From NCBI RefSeq assembly GCF_040115645.1, contig NW_027096037.1, positions 310,001 to 374,000 on the forward strand: a stretch of DNA of 64,000 bases. Direction: 5' to 3'. Under the pieces are notes generated by a model. That model searched no databases and was not told the origin of the DNA. It was given only the letters and a program-made list of their open reading frames with translations. This DNA comes from Euwallacea fornicatus (taxonomy: Eukaryota; Arthropoda; Insecta; Coleoptera; Curculionidae). The translations under genes and the position numbers were made by a program. Below, one piece after another: positions 62,301 to 64,000 of this stretch. Position 1 is the first letter of the stretch; every line of letters begins with the position of its first letter.

Positions 62301-64000
62301 ATTGAATTTCCAAGAAAATTAGTACTTTGTGTACTCGAACACACAACTTTTATGACTTTTCAAATTCTGAAACTCGATAACTACGGAAAATGAGTACCAA
62401 ATTCCTTAAACAAAGTGTCAAATTAATCAGCACTACGAGGCCTTTAAGATTCACAACACATCAACTTTGCATCTAATTGAATTTCCAAGAAAATTAGTAC
62501 TTTGTGTACTCGAACACACAACTTTTATGACTTTTCAAACTCTGAAACTCGATAACTACGGAAAATGAGTACCAAATTCCTTAAACAAAGTGTCAAATTA
62601 ATCAGAACTACGAGGCCTTTAAGATTCATAACACATCAACTTTGCATCTAGTTGAATTTCCTAGAAATACAGTACTTTGTGTACTCGAACACACAACTTT
62701 TGAGACTTTTCAAACTCTGAAACACGATAACTACGGAAAATGAGGACCAAATTCCTTAAACAAAGTGTCAAATTAATCAGCACTACGAGGCCTTTAAGAT
62801 TCACAACACATCATCTTTGCATCTAGTTGAATTTCCAAGAAAAATAGTACTTTGTGTACTCGAACACACAACTTTTATGACTTTTCAAACTCTGAAACTC
62901 GATAACTACGGAAAATGAGTACCAAATTCCTTAAACAAAGTGTCAAATTAATCAGCTCTTCGAGGCCTTTAAAATGTCACAACACATCATTTTTGCATCT
63001 TGATGAATTTCCAAGAAAAATAGTACTTTGTGTACTCGAACACACAACTTTTGGGACTTTTCAAATACTGAAACTCGATAACTACGGAAAATGAGGACCA
63101 AATTCCTTAAACAAAGTGTCAAATTAATCAGCACTACGAGGCCTTTAAGATTCACAACACATCAACTTTGCATCTAATTGAATTTCCAAGAAAATTAGTA
63201 CTTTGTGTACTCGAACACACAACTTTTATGACTTTTCAAATACTGAAACTCGATAACTACGGAAAATGAGGACCAAATTCCTTAAACAAAGTGTCAAATT
63301 AATCAGCACTACGAGGCCTTTAAGATTCATAACACATCAACTTTGCATCTAGTTGAATTTCCTAGAAATACAGTACTTTGTGTACTCGAACACACAACTT
63401 TTGAGACTTTTCAAATACTGAAACTCGATAACTACGGAAAATGAGTACCAAATTCCTTAAACAAAGTGTCAAATTAATCAGCACTACGAGGCCTTTAAGA
63501 TTCACAACACATCATCTTTGCATCTAGTTGAATTTCCAAGAAAAATAGTACTTTGTGTACTCGAACACACAACTTTTATGACTTTTCAAACTCTGAAACT
63601 CGATAACTACGGAAAATGAGTACCAAATTCCTTAAACAAAGTGTCAAATTAATCAGCTCTTCGAGGCCTTTAAAATGTCACAACACATCATTTTTGCATC
63701 TTGATGAATTTCCAAGAAAAATAGTACTTTGTGTACTCGAACACACAACTTTTGGGACTTTTCAAATACTGAAACTCGATAACTACGGAAAATGAGGACC
63801 AAATTCCTTAAACAAAGTGTCAAATTAATCAGCACTACGAGGCCTTTAAGATTCACAACACATCAACTTTGCATCTAATTGAATTTCCAAGAAAATTAGT
63901 ACTTTGTGTACTCGAACACACAACTTTTATGACTTTTCAAATACTGAAACTCGATAACTACGGAAAATGAGGACCAAATTCCTTAAACAAAGTGTCAAAT
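56304..64000 (+). repeat. X-Y-Z-W higher-order repeat region
   Basis: Basic 4-unit repeat X(176)-Y-Z-W, 701 bp, seen complete at 56304, 58581, 61210 and 62963. X starts: 56304, 57005, 58581, 59458, 59984, 61210, 62087, 62963, 63664. Variations: X' inserted before X (59282, 61911); Y skipped (59458); Z tripled (60335, 60510, 60685); Y doubled with an unusual TTCATAAC Y (62263, 62438); a 5-unit insertion between Z and X (57531-58405). X units at 62963 and 63664 share CATTTTTGC, so they are each other's nearest copies. The region runs off the window end inside Y (63840). Confidence 0.92.

Larger units (their letters stand above)
1..64000 (+). repeat. Satellite DNA array, ~175-bp monomer, head-to-tail
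   Basis: The entire window is direct tandem copies of one ~175-bp AT-rich monomer. Phased on AGGCCT, there are 364 complete units between 92 and 63839, plus a partial unit at each end. Lengths are 175 bp (about 298 units), 176 bp (57 units carrying AAAATGTC in place of AAGATTC) and 174 bp (9 units); these sum exactly to the observed span. All units have the same orientation, and no foreign sequence interrupts them. Neighbouring monomers usually differ at a handful of diagnostic sites. Monomer length and homogeneity are typical of eukaryotic centromeric or other heterochromatic satellites. The family is not one I recognise, and chromosomal position cannot be told from this window. The + strand was chosen arbitrarily. 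Confidence 0.98.

Noticed and set aside
1..64000. CRISPR array
   Set aside because: Repeats are contiguous 175-bp units without unique spacers, and variation is at fixed diagnostic sites.
1..64000. rDNA spacer, telomeric repeat or transposon internal repeats
   Set aside because: No rRNA-like sequence, no short telomeric tandem motif, no open frame for transposase or polymerase, and no terminal repeats anywhere in the window.
1..64000. Inverted segments or strand switches in the array
   Set aside because: The recurring AGGCCT...CTCGATAACTACGG order is always on the + strand; I found no unit in the opposite orientation.
1..64000. Assigning the satellite to a known plant or animal family
   Set aside because: The monomer does not match the well-known centromeric satellites that I can recall (such as Arabidopsis 180-bp, human alphoid or soybean 92-bp repeats); a name would be a guess.

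Overview
The whole 64 kb window is one uninterrupted tandem satellite DNA array. I found no protein gene, RNA gene, transposon, CRISPR array or unique sequence. The repeat unit is about 175 bp, AT-rich (consensus 66 A, 48 T, 36 C, 25 G; 35% GC), and every unit lies in the same orientation. I phase units on the conserved AGGCCT hexamer as position 1. The first AGGCCT-phased unit starts at 92 and the last at 63840, so 63,748 bp lie between them. I counted 57 units with a +1 form near unit positions 10-15 (AAAATGTC instead of AAGATTC) and 9 units with a 1-bp loss. Taking 364 complete units, 298x175 + 57x176 + 9x174 equals 63,748 exactly, so no larger insertion or deletion is needed anywhere. A monomer close to nucleosome length, in a homogeneous megasatellite-like array, points to a eukaryotic chromosome (centromeric, pericentromeric or subtelomeric heterochromatin). 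I do not recognise the satellite family or the species, and cannot separate plant from animal.

Monomers differ at about 14 short diagnostic sites separated by near-invariant blocks. Main variants used below: C (plain consensus), W (CATCATC; ATGAC; CTCTG; GAGTACC), V (CATCATC; AAATTAG; GGGAC), X (176 bp, CTCTTCG before the unit, CATCATC with CTTGATG), X' (as X but AAATATAG and ATGAC), Y (CTAATTG, AAATTAG), Z (TTCATAAC, CCTAGAAATACAG, GAGAC) and Zc (CCTAGAAATACAG with CTCTGAAACACGAT).

Layout: 0-1.8 kb resembles 48.6-50.4 kb. 1.8-9.9 kb is mixed 175-bp units rich in GGGGC forms. 9.9-15.7 kb is a tandem duplication of a 16-unit block. 15.7-19.2 kb is a mosaic of earlier blocks. 19.2-21.1 kb holds an X-Y-Z-W cassette that reappears at 54-64 kb. 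21.8-22.8 kb is a 3-unit repeat; 24.6-26.4 kb is rich in CTGGTTG units; 26.4-27.1 kb has four apparently identical monomers. 26.9-35.1 kb is a tandem duplication of a 25-unit block. 36.5-40.0 kb is a 12-unit tandem duplication, and 38.3-45.1 kb a nearly adjacent duplication of about 3.3 kb. 52.1-54.6 kb is a 9-unit duplication. 56.3-64.0 kb is built mainly of X-Y-Z-W higher-order units with local expansions.

There are no genes working together here. What can be read is the history of the array: unequal exchange and conversion between in-register monomers, producing nested higher-order repeats of 3, 4, 9, 12, 13, 16 and 25 units. Inside each monomer are some possible functional motifs (a 6-bp-stem hairpin, a CENP-B-box-like pattern, a pol III A/B-box-like pair with a T-run on the minus strand). 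These are inferences from pattern only.
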